Part shown: positions 4,222 through 12,101 of the stretch, one piece after another
How the letters are laid out: every line of letters starts with the position of its first letter
Numbering within the stretch: position 1 is the stretch's first letter
Source of the DNA: DATDEW01 sp046590205
GTDB lineage: Bacteria; Bacteroidota; Ignavibacteria; Palsa-1295
Direction of reading: 5' to 3'
DNA length: 13,536 bases
NCBI GenBank assembly: GCA_046590205.1
Contig: JBKJTT010000093.1
Coordinates: 1 to 13,536 of the forward strand
Made by a program: the position numbers and the translations under genes
Notes under the pieces: generated by a model
What the model saw: only the letters and a program-made list of their open reading frames with translations
What the model was told of the DNA's origin: nothing
Databases searched by the model: none

Positions 4222-7056
4222 ATGTCAGAGACACCGAAAAAAGAGTTAGCGAAGGCGTATGCGCCGCAAGATGTAGAGAAGAAATGGTATTCCGCTTGGG
4301 AAACGGGTGGGTTGTTCTATGCCTACCGCCCGGACGAAGCGCCGCAGGACCCGACCGGTCGCCGCGCCGATGATAAGCCGCCATTTGTCGTCTGTATGCC
4401 TCCGCCGAACGTGACGGGTATTCTGCACATGGGTCATGCCCTCAATAATACGATACAGGATACCTATATCCGCTATCATCGTATGCTCGGGCATGAGTCG
4501 CTCTGGCTGCCGGGTACTGATCATGCAGGCATTGCAACCCAGACGAAGGTTGAAAAACAAGTCAAGGAAGAGGGCACTTCGCGCCGAGAACTTGGTCGCG
4601 AGAAGTTTATCGAGAAGGTTTGGGACTGGAAAGGTAAGCACAGCGACTTTATCGAGACGCAGCTTCGAGCCCTCGGTTGTTCGCCTGATTGGCGCCGGTT
4701 TACCTTCACGATGGATGAGCATTATTACCAAGCCGTCGTCGAGGCATTTGTCAGGTTACATGAGAAAGGACTTATCTATCGCGGCAAGCGAATCATCAAC
4801 TGGTCGCCCGTCGCGCAGTCGGCACTCTCTGATGAGGAAGTAATCCACAAGGAGACGACAGGCAAGCTACACTATTTCCGCTATCCGCTTATCGATAGGA
4901 AAGCAGACGAGCCAGAGTTTATCATCATTGCTACAACGCGCCCCGAGACAATGCTCGGCGACGTTGCAGTAGCAGTTAATCCATCGGATGAACGCTACAC
5001 GAAGCTTGTTGGCAGAAAGCTGATGCTGCCGCTTATGAACCGCGAGATACCTATTATCGCCGATGAGTATGTTGATAAGGAATTCGGTACAGGATGTGTC
5101 AAGATAACCCCTGCCCATGACCCGAACGACTTTGAGATAGGGCTGCGTCATAACCTCGAACAGCTTAACGTCATGAATCCCGACGCCTCGATAAATGAGA
5201 ATGGCGGAAAATATAAGGGGCTTGATAGGTACGTCGCACGCAAGAAGATACTTGCCGACCTCGAAGAGCTTGTTCTTATCGAAAAGATAGAAGACTACAC
5301 GAACTCCGTAGGGTATTCCGAGCGAGGTGGCGAAATGATTGAGCCGTACCTCTCGGATCAATGGTTTGTCAAAATGAAACCGCTCGCCGAGCCGGCATTG
5401 AAGGTTGTTGAAGATGGTCTCATCACATTCCACCCTGCGCGTTGGGTTAATACCTACCGTCACTGGATGACTAACATCAGGGACTGGTGTATCTCGCGTC
5501 AGCTATGGTGGGGACAGCGAATCCCTGCATGGTATGGTGAGAACGGTGAGATATTTGTCGGACGCAACGAAGCCGAAGCACAAGCCAAGGCAGATGCGGC
5601 AGGATATAAAGGTAGTTTGAAGCAAGATGAGGATGTCGTTGATACGTGGTTCTCATCGTGGCTATGGCCATTTGCAACGTTCGGCTGGCCGAACAATACG
5701 AAAGACCTGCAGACGTTCTATCCCGGAGCATTATTATCAACAGCACCGGATATCATCTTCTTCTGGGTTGCGCGAATGATCATGGGTGGCATAGAATTCA
5801 TGAAAGATATGCCGAAGCTTGATGGTTCACCACGAACTGAGATGGAGGACCTCATCCCGTTCCGTGATGTGTATTTCCATAATATTATCCGCGACCAACA
5901 AGGACGCAAGATGAGTAAGTCGCTCGGCAACTCGCCCGACCCGATAGACCTCGGCAATAAGTACGGCACTGATGCAGTACGTTTCACGCTGCTCTATCTC
6001 GCGCCTCTTGGGCAGGATGTTCGATTCGGCGAAGAATCCTGCGAGCAAGGCAGAAACTTTGCGAACAAACTTTACAACGCAACACGCTTCGTGATGATGA
6101 AGCGCGATGAGTATCAGTCGAATTTTCCGCAGCCAAAGTTTGAGGAGAAGGATACGGAGTATCTGAACAGTATTGGGAATGGGGAATCGGGAATAGGCAA
6201 TGATGAGAATACAAAGCACACCGCACCTAGCACCCAGAACACCCCGAAGTCCCTCGCTGACAGATGGATTCTATCCCGCGCTAACCGCACGGCACGCGAT
6301 GCACGCAAGGCATTTGATGGTTATCAGATAAACGAGGTAACGAAGATACTCTATGATTTTATCTGGAAGGATTTCTGCGACTGGTACCTTGAAGTAGTAA
6401 AGCTTCAGCCGGAATCTACGCCGCTTGCCGTTGAGATACTCGAAGGAATTTTGCGGATGTTGCACCCGATCATGCCATTCGTCACCGAAGAACTATGGCA
6501 TGGTTTGACAGGCAACCCCGAGACAGTCCTTATCGGCAGAGATGATTACATCACCGCCGATGAAGGGAAGATAGATGATGCGGCAGAAGCAGAGTTTGAG
6601 TTTATCCAACGCATCATCGAAGCAGCACGACTACTACGTGCCAATGGCAAGATTGCCCCGAGCAAGTCAGCGGAGTTTGTGATACGACTCAAGGGAAGTT
6701 CAGATGTTGCACTTACCGAATCAGCGCGTAATATTATCGAGCGAATTTGTAAGGCAGAGCCGCTTACTATCGAAGCTGATGGCGGGGGAGAATTATCATC
6801 GAACGAATATTCAGCAGAGCTTCTCGGCGGAAGAGGACAAGTGTTCATGAAGCTCGAGACGTTATCAGCCGAAGACACTGCTAAAGAAAAAGAACGCATC
6901 AAGAAAGAACTTGAGAGAGTTACGAAGCAGTATGAGTCGCTTCTTGCGAAGCTGTCGGACGAGAACTTCGTCAGTCGCGCACCGGAGCATATCATCACAA
7001 AAGAAAAAGACAAACTTGCCAGCTACAAAACGCAGATGGAGAAGTTGGCTGTATAA
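4222..7056 (+). CDS. valS: Valyl-tRNA synthetase
   Basis: This class I enzyme charges tRNA-Val with valine in the cytoplasm, using ATP. At 944 residues it is near the family's usual size. Motifs in order: PPNVTGILHMGH with the HIGH signature as HMGH (69-72); GTDHAGIATQ (98-107); the CP1 editing domain with TTRPETMLGD (238-247), which hydrolyses mischarged Thr-tRNA; DWCISRQLWWGQRIP; DTWFSSWLWPFATFGWP (from 474), typical of ValRS; KMSKS (563-567); the anticodon-binding helical domain; and the C-terminal coiled coil (about 880-944, EKERIKKELERVTKQYESLL) that contacts the tRNA elbow. Residues about 649-676 are an odd low-complexity insert rich in Gly, Asn, Thr and Ser, encoded by heptad DNA repeats and placed just before the SLADRWILSR helix. 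No Shine-Dalgarno sequence is visible at the ATG. The VOC gene follows after 15 bp, probably as a cotranscript. Confidence 0.98.
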   Translation: MSETPKKELAKAYAPQDVEKKWYSAWETGGLFYAYRPDEAPQDPTGRRADDKPPFVVCMPPPNVTGILHMGHALNNTIQDTYIRYHRMLGHESLWLPGTDHAGIATQTKVEKQVKEEGTSRRELGREKFIEKVWDWKGKHSDFIETQLRALGCSPDWRRFTFTMDEHYYQAVVEAFVRLHEKGLIYRGKRIINWSPVAQSALSDEEVIHKETTGKLHYFRYPLIDRKADEPEFIIIATTRPETMLGDVAVAVNPSDERYTKLVGRKLMLPLMNREIPIIADEYVDKEFGTGCVKITPAHDPNDFEIGLRHNLEQLNVMNPDASINENGGKYKGLDRYVARKKILADLEELVLIEKIEDYTNSVGYSERGGEMIEPYLSDQWFVKMKPLAEPALKVVEDGLITFHPARWVNTYRHWMTNIRDWCISRQLWWGQRIPAWYGENGEIFVGRNEAEAQAKADAAGYKGSLKQDEDVVDTWFSSWLWPFATFGWPNNTKDLQTFYPGALLSTAPDIIFFWVARMIMGGIEFMKDMPKLDGSPRTEMEDLIPFRDVYFHNIIRDQQGRKMSKSLGNSPDPIDLGNKYGTDAVRFTLLYLAPLGQDVRFGEESCEQGRNFANKLYNATRFVMMKRDEYQSNFPQPKFEEKDTEYLNSIGNGESGIGNDENTKHTAPSTQNTPKSLADRWILSRANRTARDARKAFDGYQINEVTKILYDFIWKDFCDWYLEVVKLQPESTPLAVEILEGILRMLHPIMPFVTEELWHGLTGNPETVLIGRDDYITADEGKIDDAAEAEFEFIQRIIEAARLLRANGKIAPSKSAEFVIRLKGSSDVALTESARNIIERICKAEPLTIEADGGGELSSNEYSAELLGGRGQVFMKLETLSAEDTAKEKERIKKELERVTKQYESLLAKLSDENFVSRAPEHIITKEKDKLASYKTQMEKLAV
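6168..6248 (+). repeat. Heptad-repeat-derived insert within valS
   Basis: Four tandem 7-bp units (GGGAATG, GGGAATC, GGGAATA, GGCAATG) occupy 6175-6202. They are followed by a CACC-rich stretch (about 6218-6245) with units like GCACCTA and GCACCCA. The composition is unlike the surrounding coding sequence and like intergenic simple repeats, such as AACCCTG twice at 10127-10140. The reading frame is kept throughout. Confidence 0.6.
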
Positions 7057-7071
7057 TAACTTCTATAGCAT

Positions 7072-7866
7072 ATGAGAAGAGTATCGTTCATTCTGTTCTT
7101 ACTTTGTATGTCAACCGTAATTAACGGACAAACTGTCAAACTTGGTTCATCGGCACGGATAGCAGTTTCGTCGAGCGACATACCAACGTCGTATGAATTC
7201 TATACGGAGTTTGGATTCGCACCGTTGGGTGATGCTTCGGAAGATATAACTTCCGAGACGAAATTCCTGCGGCTGACCGATGGTCAAATAATCCTGACGC
7301 TCTTAAAAGAAACATTCAAAAGCCCTATTATTGCATACTTCGCCGAGGACTTGACCGCGATTGAGAAGTTAGTCAAAAAGACTGTTCCGGATGCAGAAGT
7401 GAAGCGTGATGAGAAAGGTATTAGCGAAATAATATTCAATTCGCCGGGCGGAGTTACTGTTGATATTCATCGCAGCGAGGCAACTTCACTAAAACCAAGC
7501 GGCGCAGAGAACCCCAAGTGTGGCACATTTAGTGAACTGACTATCGGTGTACCAAGTCGAGACTCTGCAGTTGCCTTCTGGAAACAACTTGGTTTTGATG
7601 CATCCGGTGTGTATAATGTACCATACCCATGGGCAATCGTCAAAGATGGTAGTATAGTGCTTGGGTTGTACCAGAGCGAAGATGTTAAGGGTGCGATGTT
7701 GATATACTACTCATCAAAAGCAGAAGCACAAATAGAAGCATTAGTGAAAGCCGGAATAGCTATCATCCATGAAACGCCCGACCAATCAGGCAAGAAGCTC
7801 AACGCAACGTTTCGCTCGCCCGACGGTGTGTACTTCAAACTATTTTACTATGCAGGGAAGTTATAA
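7072..7866 (+). CDS. Exported protein with two VOC (glyoxalase-like) modules
   Basis: The protein has 264 residues with a signal peptide (MRRVSFILFLLCMSTVING, cleavage near 19-20). Two modules of the vicinal-oxygen-chelate type follow. Module 1 spans about 26-134, with SSSDIPTSYEFYTEFGFAPL (the typical 'd...s..FY..lGF' pattern) and an end at SPGGVTVDIH. Module 2 spans about 153-260, with GVPSRDSAVAFWKQLGF and an end at SPDGVYFKLFYYA. VOC proteins usually coordinate a metal with His/Glu at the first strand and the last strand of each module. Here the first-strand positions read ARIAV and SELTI, and the last strands VTVDIH and YFKLF, so at most a partial metal site remains. It may bind a ligand rather than catalyse. 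Export of a VOC protein is unusual. It lies 15 bp after valS on the same strand and ends 6 bp from the convergent peptidase gene. Confidence 0.8.
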   Translation: MRRVSFILFLLCMSTVINGQTVKLGSSARIAVSSSDIPTSYEFYTEFGFAPLGDASEDITSETKFLRLTDGQIILTLLKETFKSPIIAYFAEDLTAIEKLVKKTVPDAEVKRDEKGISEIIFNSPGGVTVDIHRSEATSLKPSGAENPKCGTFSELTIGVPSRDSAVAFWKQLGFDASGVYNVPYPWAIVKDGSIVLGLYQSEDVKGAMLIYYSSKAEAQIEALVKAGIAIIHETPDQSGKKLNATFRSPDGVYFKLFYYAGKL

Positions 7867-7872
7867 AGTCCG

Positions 7873-9786
7873 TTAATACCTTACTACTTTCACCATCTCT
7901 CTTCTTCCTTCGCCTATGACGCTTAAGAAATATATTCCGGTCGGAGCAAGTGTCTTAGTTGTTGTCATACCGTCCCAATAGTATCTCTTCGCGCCGAAGA
8001 CAAAGTATTCGTCGGCAAGAAGAGCTATCTCACGCCCGGTTAGATCATAAAGAGCGATTCGGTACTTTCCGCCTTCCCCGATGAACAGATCAAATGCCAC
8101 AGATTCAGTTCGTTGTGTGGGGTTCTTCTCAATGGTGATGAGGAAGTTGCGGTCTTTGAGAATGTCAGCCACACCTGTTTCAACAAATTTTACTGTCGTA
8201 TCATAACTTTCACTTATCATCCCTTCAATAAGGCAGGTAGAGGTTTCAGAACTAAGATCAGGGATGTACGGCCAACCCGACGAGTGTACTTTCCAAAAGA
8301 CGCTTGGCATTGCAGTGCCGCCAACAACGTTTTGATTTTGATCTTCCTTAAAGCGAATCTGCTTTACTCCGTTTATAACTGCTGTACCTGTGATTACAAC
8401 ATAGTGCCCATTTGTTCTCTGTAGGTTTTGATCCCAATATCCAACGAACATTTCAACATCCTCACTATCTTGCATTTCCTTTACGGTCCAGTCCCACTTA
8501 GGCGCTCGTTTCGGGTCAAGTCTATTTCCACCTCCACCTTGATAATCAGCGGAATGTCCATACCGTGGGTCAGGTGAGGGCATATCGGTAGTATCCCCCC
8601 AAACCGCCTGATACTTTACTTTAATAGGTAGTTTATGTTTATCAATAAATGCAAGTTTTGCTTTTATCAGATCAACAAACGCAACATTTCCCGTTGGATC
8701 TCTTGGACAGAATGAAGCTATTTCTTCAAGTTTTTCGCGGTGTGTTAGTCCAGAGTTAATCCGCCCTGGAAAAGATTTTTCGAGCCACTCCATACTATTT
8801 GCAACTGCGGCAGGTCCACATGCATTAAGGTCACCACCATACCCTCCATCAACATACGGATGAGCTGTATCAACAAGATCAATATTCGGCATGGTACATG
8901 CTCGCTCGACAGTATCAGTCAATGTAGGCGTGGCAAGGAATGTCGGCAGTGAATCGCCGATGAACCATTGAGGATTATTTCCAGCAGCATTTTCCACGCT
9001 ACCCTCTCCTACAGCATAGACATCGGGTTTCACATCGTACCATTCACAGGTTACGTCAGGTGCGGGTGCTTCTGACAGGGGTGTATCGGTACAGAAGACA
9101 CAAAGTATTACCGAGTCGGCATCTTCGCCCGGCTGTAATCCGATACGTTTGAAATCGATGAACATACCGATAGGGTTTTGCGGAGTGAACGCAGGTGGGA
9201 GGAAGAGTAGGTTACGTGCGATCCAGACTGCTTCACTCGTATCATTTCGCCGTATGAGAACATTCAAGAATTTTGGTGCTGACTGTGGCGGGACAGTAAA
9301 CTCAATGATTCCCATCGTCGAGAGTGAATCACCTCTGGGGCTAAAATAATTAAACTGTCTGATACGCGTACCAAGATTTGGTGGGGCAATAGCTGTGAAC
9401 GTACCTTTTTTTGCATCGTCGGAGTGGTCAATATCTTCAGCAAAATCAACCCTGCAAGTTATTTCGTATTCTCCCGGATTTAACGGAGTGAAGCCCGTTG
9501 GCGCGGTTACAAGAGTTGAGTCAAACTTTTTCAAGTTCGTACCGGAAAATACTGACTGATAGAGTATTGATGCGCTTCCTTTTAATGTAATCGATGCAGT
9601 AAGCGTGTACGCATTTGCATCAAGTACATTGGTGTTCTTGACCCAAAAGCGGATTGGCGTTGGCTTTCCGGCAGCGATCGTCCCCGAGGGCATCTCGATC
9701 CTGCCGATTGTCATATTTGTTGCTAATAATGGCAAAGCACTAAAGAGAGCAAGAAAAAGTGCGACAAGACGTAAATATGTTTTCAT
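7873..9786 (-). CDS. Secreted C39-like cysteine peptidase candidate with T9SS tail
   Basis: The protein has 637 residues. A signal peptide (about 1-22, MKTYLRLVALFLALFSALPL then LAT) leads to a beta-rich Ig-like or CARDB-like domain (about 24-135: PTPIRFWVKNTN, LNPGEYEITCRVDFAED). A second beta region follows (about 140-300). Residues about 310-510 look like a papain-fold peptidase of the C39 type: DLNACGPAAVANSMEWL places a Cys at 323 in the 'CGPAa' motif, GHYVVITG places a His at 461, and KEDQNQN gives Asp482 or Asn484 as third residue. The end (about 545-637) is a T9SS sorting domain with YRIALYDLTGREIALL, APTGIYFLSV and a final KVVRY. I infer a surface-attached or released peptidase; substrate is unknown. 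Its promoter has TATCTTTG at 9820-9827, and AGAGGA precedes the ATG at good spacing. Confidence 0.85.
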   Translation of the reverse strand: MKTYLRLVALFLALFSALPLLATNMTIGRIEMPSGTIAAGKPTPIRFWVKNTNVLDANAYTLTASITLKGSASILYQSVFSGTNLKKFDSTLVTAPTGFTPLNPGEYEITCRVDFAEDIDHSDDAKKGTFTAIAPPNLGTRIRQFNYFSPRGDSLSTMGIIEFTVPPQSAPKFLNVLIRRNDTSEAVWIARNLLFLPPAFTPQNPIGMFIDFKRIGLQPGEDADSVILCVFCTDTPLSEAPAPDVTCEWYDVKPDVYAVGEGSVENAAGNNPQWFIGDSLPTFLATPTLTDTVERACTMPNIDLVDTAHPYVDGGYGGDLNACGPAAVANSMEWLEKSFPGRINSGLTHREKLEEIASFCPRDPTGNVAFVDLIKAKLAFIDKHKLPIKVKYQAVWGDTTDMPSPDPRYGHSADYQGGGGNRLDPKRAPKWDWTVKEMQDSEDVEMFVGYWDQNLQRTNGHYVVITGTAVINGVKQIRFKEDQNQNVVGGTAMPSVFWKVHSSGWPYIPDLSSETSTCLIEGMISESYDTTVKFVETGVADILKDRNFLITIEKNPTQRTESVAFDLFIGEGGKYRIALYDLTGREIALLADEYFVFGAKRYYWDGMTTTKTLAPTGIYFLSVIGEGRREMVKVVRY

Positions 9787-9819
9787 GATTATCCTCTACT
9801 GGTGAATATATTGGATGTG

Positions 9820-9827
9820 CAAAGATA
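9820..9827 (-). promoter_or_regulatory. Promoter -7 element (TATCTTTG)
   Basis: An exact TAnnTTTG match on the minus strand, 34 bp upstream of the ATG at 9786, followed by CACAT. It is the same octamer as at 713-720 and 12697-12704. No TTG is seen at the -33 distance. Confidence 0.6.
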
Positions 9828-9951
9828 TGAAAATTTTACTGAGATTGTACATTATTTTTTCATCTTTTCTTAGGTGATTGGAAAGGGTACAAAATAATCT
9901 CAAAATACTTTATTTCTGAAGAAAAATGAACCACTTATGGCATGAATGTTG

Positions 9952-10008
9952 TTATCTAATCAGTATATGTCTCACTAAGACTTCAGTCTCACGTTCTGTG
10001 TGTTTCAT
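9952..10008 (-). CDS. Possible 18-residue micro-ORF with perfect Shine-Dalgarno
   Basis: ATG at 10008 follows AGGAGGT (10018-10012 on the minus strand) at good spacing, and 18 codons run to TAA at 9952. The product would be MKHTERETEVLVRHILIR. The Shine-Dalgarno sequence directly abuts the stem of the hairpin at 10019-10050. Most genes in this window lack such a ribosome site, so this one stands out, but at 18 codons chance cannot be excluded. It ends about 125 bp before the peptidase promoter element and could be a leader-type peptide or part of a small RNA. Confidence 0.25.
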   Translation of the reverse strand: MKHTERETEVLVRHILIR

Positions 10009-10018
10009 AGTGACCTCC

Positions 10019-10057
10019 TGAAAGCCCCTGCTTAATTGCAGGGGCTTTCAACTTTTT
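10019..10057 (+). terminator. Strong Rho-independent terminator
   Basis: A perfect 13-bp stem (10019-10031 with 10038-10050; core AAAGCCCCTGC / GCAGGGGCTTT) has the loop TTAATT and is followed by CTTTTT. It faces the plus strand. No ordinary plus-strand gene lies upstream within 2 kb, so it must end a short transcript from 9800-10010, perhaps the 31-codon frame at 9926-10021, whose TGA falls in the stem. Confidence 0.85.
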
Positions 10058-10102
10058 ACGGGGTAAGTTCTTATCCGGATCATTTCAAGTTTTTTCCAAG
10101 AG

Positions 10103-10119
10103 GCAGGTCGGAGACCTGC
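10103..10119. repeat. Short hairpin repeat
   Basis: GCAGGTC (10103-10109) and GACCTGC (10113-10119) form a 7-bp stem around the loop GGA. This palindrome is typical of dispersed intergenic repeats. It lies 45 bp upstream of the nuoE promoter element. Confidence 0.4.
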
Positions 10120-10163
10120 GGTACTAAACCCTGAACCCTGACCTCTCCCCCCTGACTTTTTCG

Positions 10164-10171
10164 TATTTTTG
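10164..10171 (+). promoter_or_regulatory. Promoter -7 element (TATTTTTG) for nuoE
   Basis: TATTTTTG matches TAnnTTTG exactly and is followed by CAAAA. It ends 19 bp before the GTG start at 10191, so the leader would be very short. No TTG is present at the -33 distance; only CTG lies nearby (10138-10140). Confidence 0.5.
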
Positions 10172-10190
10172 CAAAAATAAACTACGCGAA

Positions 10191-10724
10191 GTGTTTACCC
10201 AACAGGAATTACAAGAATTTGACGCGCTCAAGAAGAGCTACGAAAACCCGCAAGCCATCCTTCTGCCTGTACTCTGGAAGATACAGGAAAAGCAGGGGTG
10301 GATTGATGATAAGGCAATGGCTGTCGCTGCGGAGATATGCGTCTGCGAGAAAAGCCACGTCATGGGCGTTGTCAGCTTTTACACTATGTTTTTCGAGAAG
10401 CCGATGGGCAAGCACCACGTCATGGTCTGCACGAACGTAAGCTGTATGCTTCGCGGCGGTGATAAGATCTATGATGCCGTAAAGATGCAGCTAGGTTGTG
10501 GACACATGGAGCGTACCTCCGACGGGACGTTCTCGCTCGAAGAGGTCGAGTGTATGGGGGCCTGCGGCGGCGCGCCGATGATGGCAGTAGGGGATACCTT
10601 CTTTGAGCGGATTAATACCGATGAGGCGCTGCAAGTCCTTGGACAGATCAAATCAACAGGCAATGTGCCGACCCCGAAGCGCACAGTACAACTACCCGAC
10701 TTATCTACAGCCGCTAACGACTAA
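10191..10724 (+). CDS. nuoE: NADH-quinone oxidoreductase subunit E
   Basis: This is the 24-kDa-type subunit of complex I, which holds the [2Fe-2S] cluster N1a next to the FMN subunit on the cytoplasmic arm. It has 177 residues, normal for the family. The N-terminal helical part includes AILLPVLWKIQEKQGWI and the VMGVVSFYTMF segment. The thioredoxin-like part carries the four cluster ligands in the expected pattern: Cys80 and Cys85 (CTNVSC, CX4C) and Cys121 and Cys125 (CMGAC, CX3C). The start is GTG at 10191. No ATG is available upstream in frame, and the promoter element ends only 19 bp before. The last about 20 residues (TPKRTVQLPDLSTAAND) are a polar tail. nuoF follows after 9 bp, so the two are cotranscribed and their products form the NADH-oxidising tip. 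Confidence 0.96.
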   Translation: MFTQQELQEFDALKKSYENPQAILLPVLWKIQEKQGWIDDKAMAVAAEICVCEKSHVMGVVSFYTMFFEKPMGKHHVMVCTNVSCMLRGGDKIYDAVKMQLGCGHMERTSDGTFSLEEVECMGACGGAPMMAVGDTFFERINTDEALQVLGQIKSTGNVPTPKRTVQLPDLSTAAND

Positions 10725-10733
10725 CGACTGCAA

Positions 10734-12101
10734 ATGTCAACCACACCAAAGCTTATTCTTCCCGATATTGCGAATCTCCGCGATATTGATGTCTATGTAA
10801 AGAACGGCGGCTACACCGATGCGATGCGCAAGGCATTTGGCATGAAGCCCGATGATGTTATAGAAGAAGTCAAGAAGTCCGGACTTCGCGGTCGCGGAGG
10901 CGCGGCATTCCCGACGGGGCTAAAGTGGACGTTCATGCCCAAAGGCACGGAGAGAAGGAAATATCTGCTCATCAATGGCGACGAATCAGAGCCCGGTTCA
11001 TTCAAAGACCGTCAGGTATTTGAGTTTAACCCGCATCAGATGATCGAAGGTATGCTCATCGCAAGCTATGCGATGCAGGTACGTCATGCCTATGTATATA
11101 TCCGTGGCGAATATGCTCATTGGATAAAGATGGTCGAGAAGGCAGTCGCCGACGCGTATGCAAAGGGGTTTATCGGTGACAAGATGCTCGAAACCTATAA
11201 GCCGGCTGGCGAGGGTGTACCATACAAAGTTGATATCACTGTCCATAAAGGAGCTGGAGCATATATCGTTGGTGAAGAATCGGCGCTTATGAATTCGCTC
11301 GAAGGACAGCGTGGTTATCCGAGAGTCAAGCCGCCATTTCCTGCGAATTATGGTCTATGGGGACAGCCCACGACGATCAACAATGTCGAGACGATAGCGA
11401 ATATCCCTGCCATTATGAACATTGGTGCAGAAGCGTTCTCCCAGATTGGCGAACCGAAACATCCCGGCACACTTCTTCTTGGTGTTAGTGGACATGTAAA
11501 CAATCCGGGTGTCTTTGAAGTCCCCAGCGGCACTCTGCTTACAGATATGATCTATAAGTATGCTGGTGGAGTCACGGGTGATAAGAAGATTAAGATGGTC
11601 ATTCCTGGCGGCTCATCAATGCCTCCGCTTCGTGGTGACGGGCTTGAAGGCATCAAGATGGATGCAGAAAGCTTAAAGGCAGCGGGTTCGTCTATCGGTA
11701 CAGGTGGTATCATGGTTATGGATGAAGACACCGACATCCCGAAAGTACTCGAGCGTATCTCCAAGTTCTACTGGCATGAATCATGCGGTCAATGTACGCC
11801 ATGCCGTGAAGGTACGGGCTGGCTTGTAAAGATTTTGAAGCGAGTCAATAAAGGAGAAGCATCAAAGGCAGACATTGCGCTTCTTGAAGATGTTGCAAAG
11901 AACATTGAAGGTAGAACGATCTGTGCTCTCGGTGAAGCTGCTGCATGGCCAGTGAAGTTTACTGTCCAACGTTTCCCCGAAGAATTTGCAAAGAAGGTAT
12001 CAGAGACACGTCCGAAGCTCACACCTAATCAGGTACATAGCTTACGAGTCGGAGGGTTGGAACCCGTGCAAATCAATGTACCGCTTGTTGAAAGGCATTA
12101 A
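10734..12101 (+). CDS. nuoF: NADH-quinone oxidoreductase subunit F
   Basis: This 51-kDa-type subunit of complex I oxidises NADH, passes electrons to FMN and then to the [4Fe-4S] cluster N3. It has 455 residues, the usual length. Visible motifs: the FMN/NADH glycine-rich GLRGRGGAAFPTGLKW (50-65); NGDESEPGSFKDR (81-93); GAGAYIVGEESALMNSLEG (173-191); a SLBB-like region (about 243-300); and the N3 ligands Cys351, Cys354, Cys357 (ESCGQCTPCREGTGW) and Cys397 (TICALG). It does not carry the extra ferredoxin or thioredoxin-like domains of many bifurcating hydrogenase HydB/HndC subunits, so complex I is the better call. It starts 9 bp after nuoE. No nuoG follows; a terminator and a convergent gene close the unit. 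Confidence 0.97.
   Translation: MSTTPKLILPDIANLRDIDVYVKNGGYTDAMRKAFGMKPDDVIEEVKKSGLRGRGGAAFPTGLKWTFMPKGTERRKYLLINGDESEPGSFKDRQVFEFNPHQMIEGMLIASYAMQVRHAYVYIRGEYAHWIKMVEKAVADAYAKGFIGDKMLETYKPAGEGVPYKVDITVHKGAGAYIVGEESALMNSLEGQRGYPRVKPPFPANYGLWGQPTTINNVETIANIPAIMNIGAEAFSQIGEPKHPGTLLLGVSGHVNNPGVFEVPSGTLLTDMIYKYAGGVTGDKKIKMVIPGGSSMPPLRGDGLEGIKMDAESLKAAGSSIGTGGIMVMDEDTDIPKVLERISKFYWHESCGQCTPCREGTGWLVKILKRVNKGEASKADIALLEDVAKNIEGRTICALGEAAAWPVKFTVQRFPEEFAKKVSETRPKLTPNQVHSLRVGGLEPVQINVPLVERH

Larger units (their letters stand above)
9787..10190. other. Intergenic region with promoter, terminator, tiny ORFs
   Basis: About 400 bp separate the divergent peptidase and nuoE genes. It contains the minus-strand promoter element at 9820-9827, two overlapping tiny ORFs on opposite strands (9926-10021 plus, 9952-10008 minus), a strong terminator at 10019-10057, a 7-bp hairpin repeat at 10103-10119, two AACCCTG heptads at 10127-10140, and the nuoE -7 element at 10164-10171. 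Nothing long is encoded. Confidence 0.7.

Noticed and set aside
4246..6465. Several long minus-strand and plus-strand frames inside valS
   Set aside because: They are shadows of the valS coding sequence, without ribosome sites or recognisable products.
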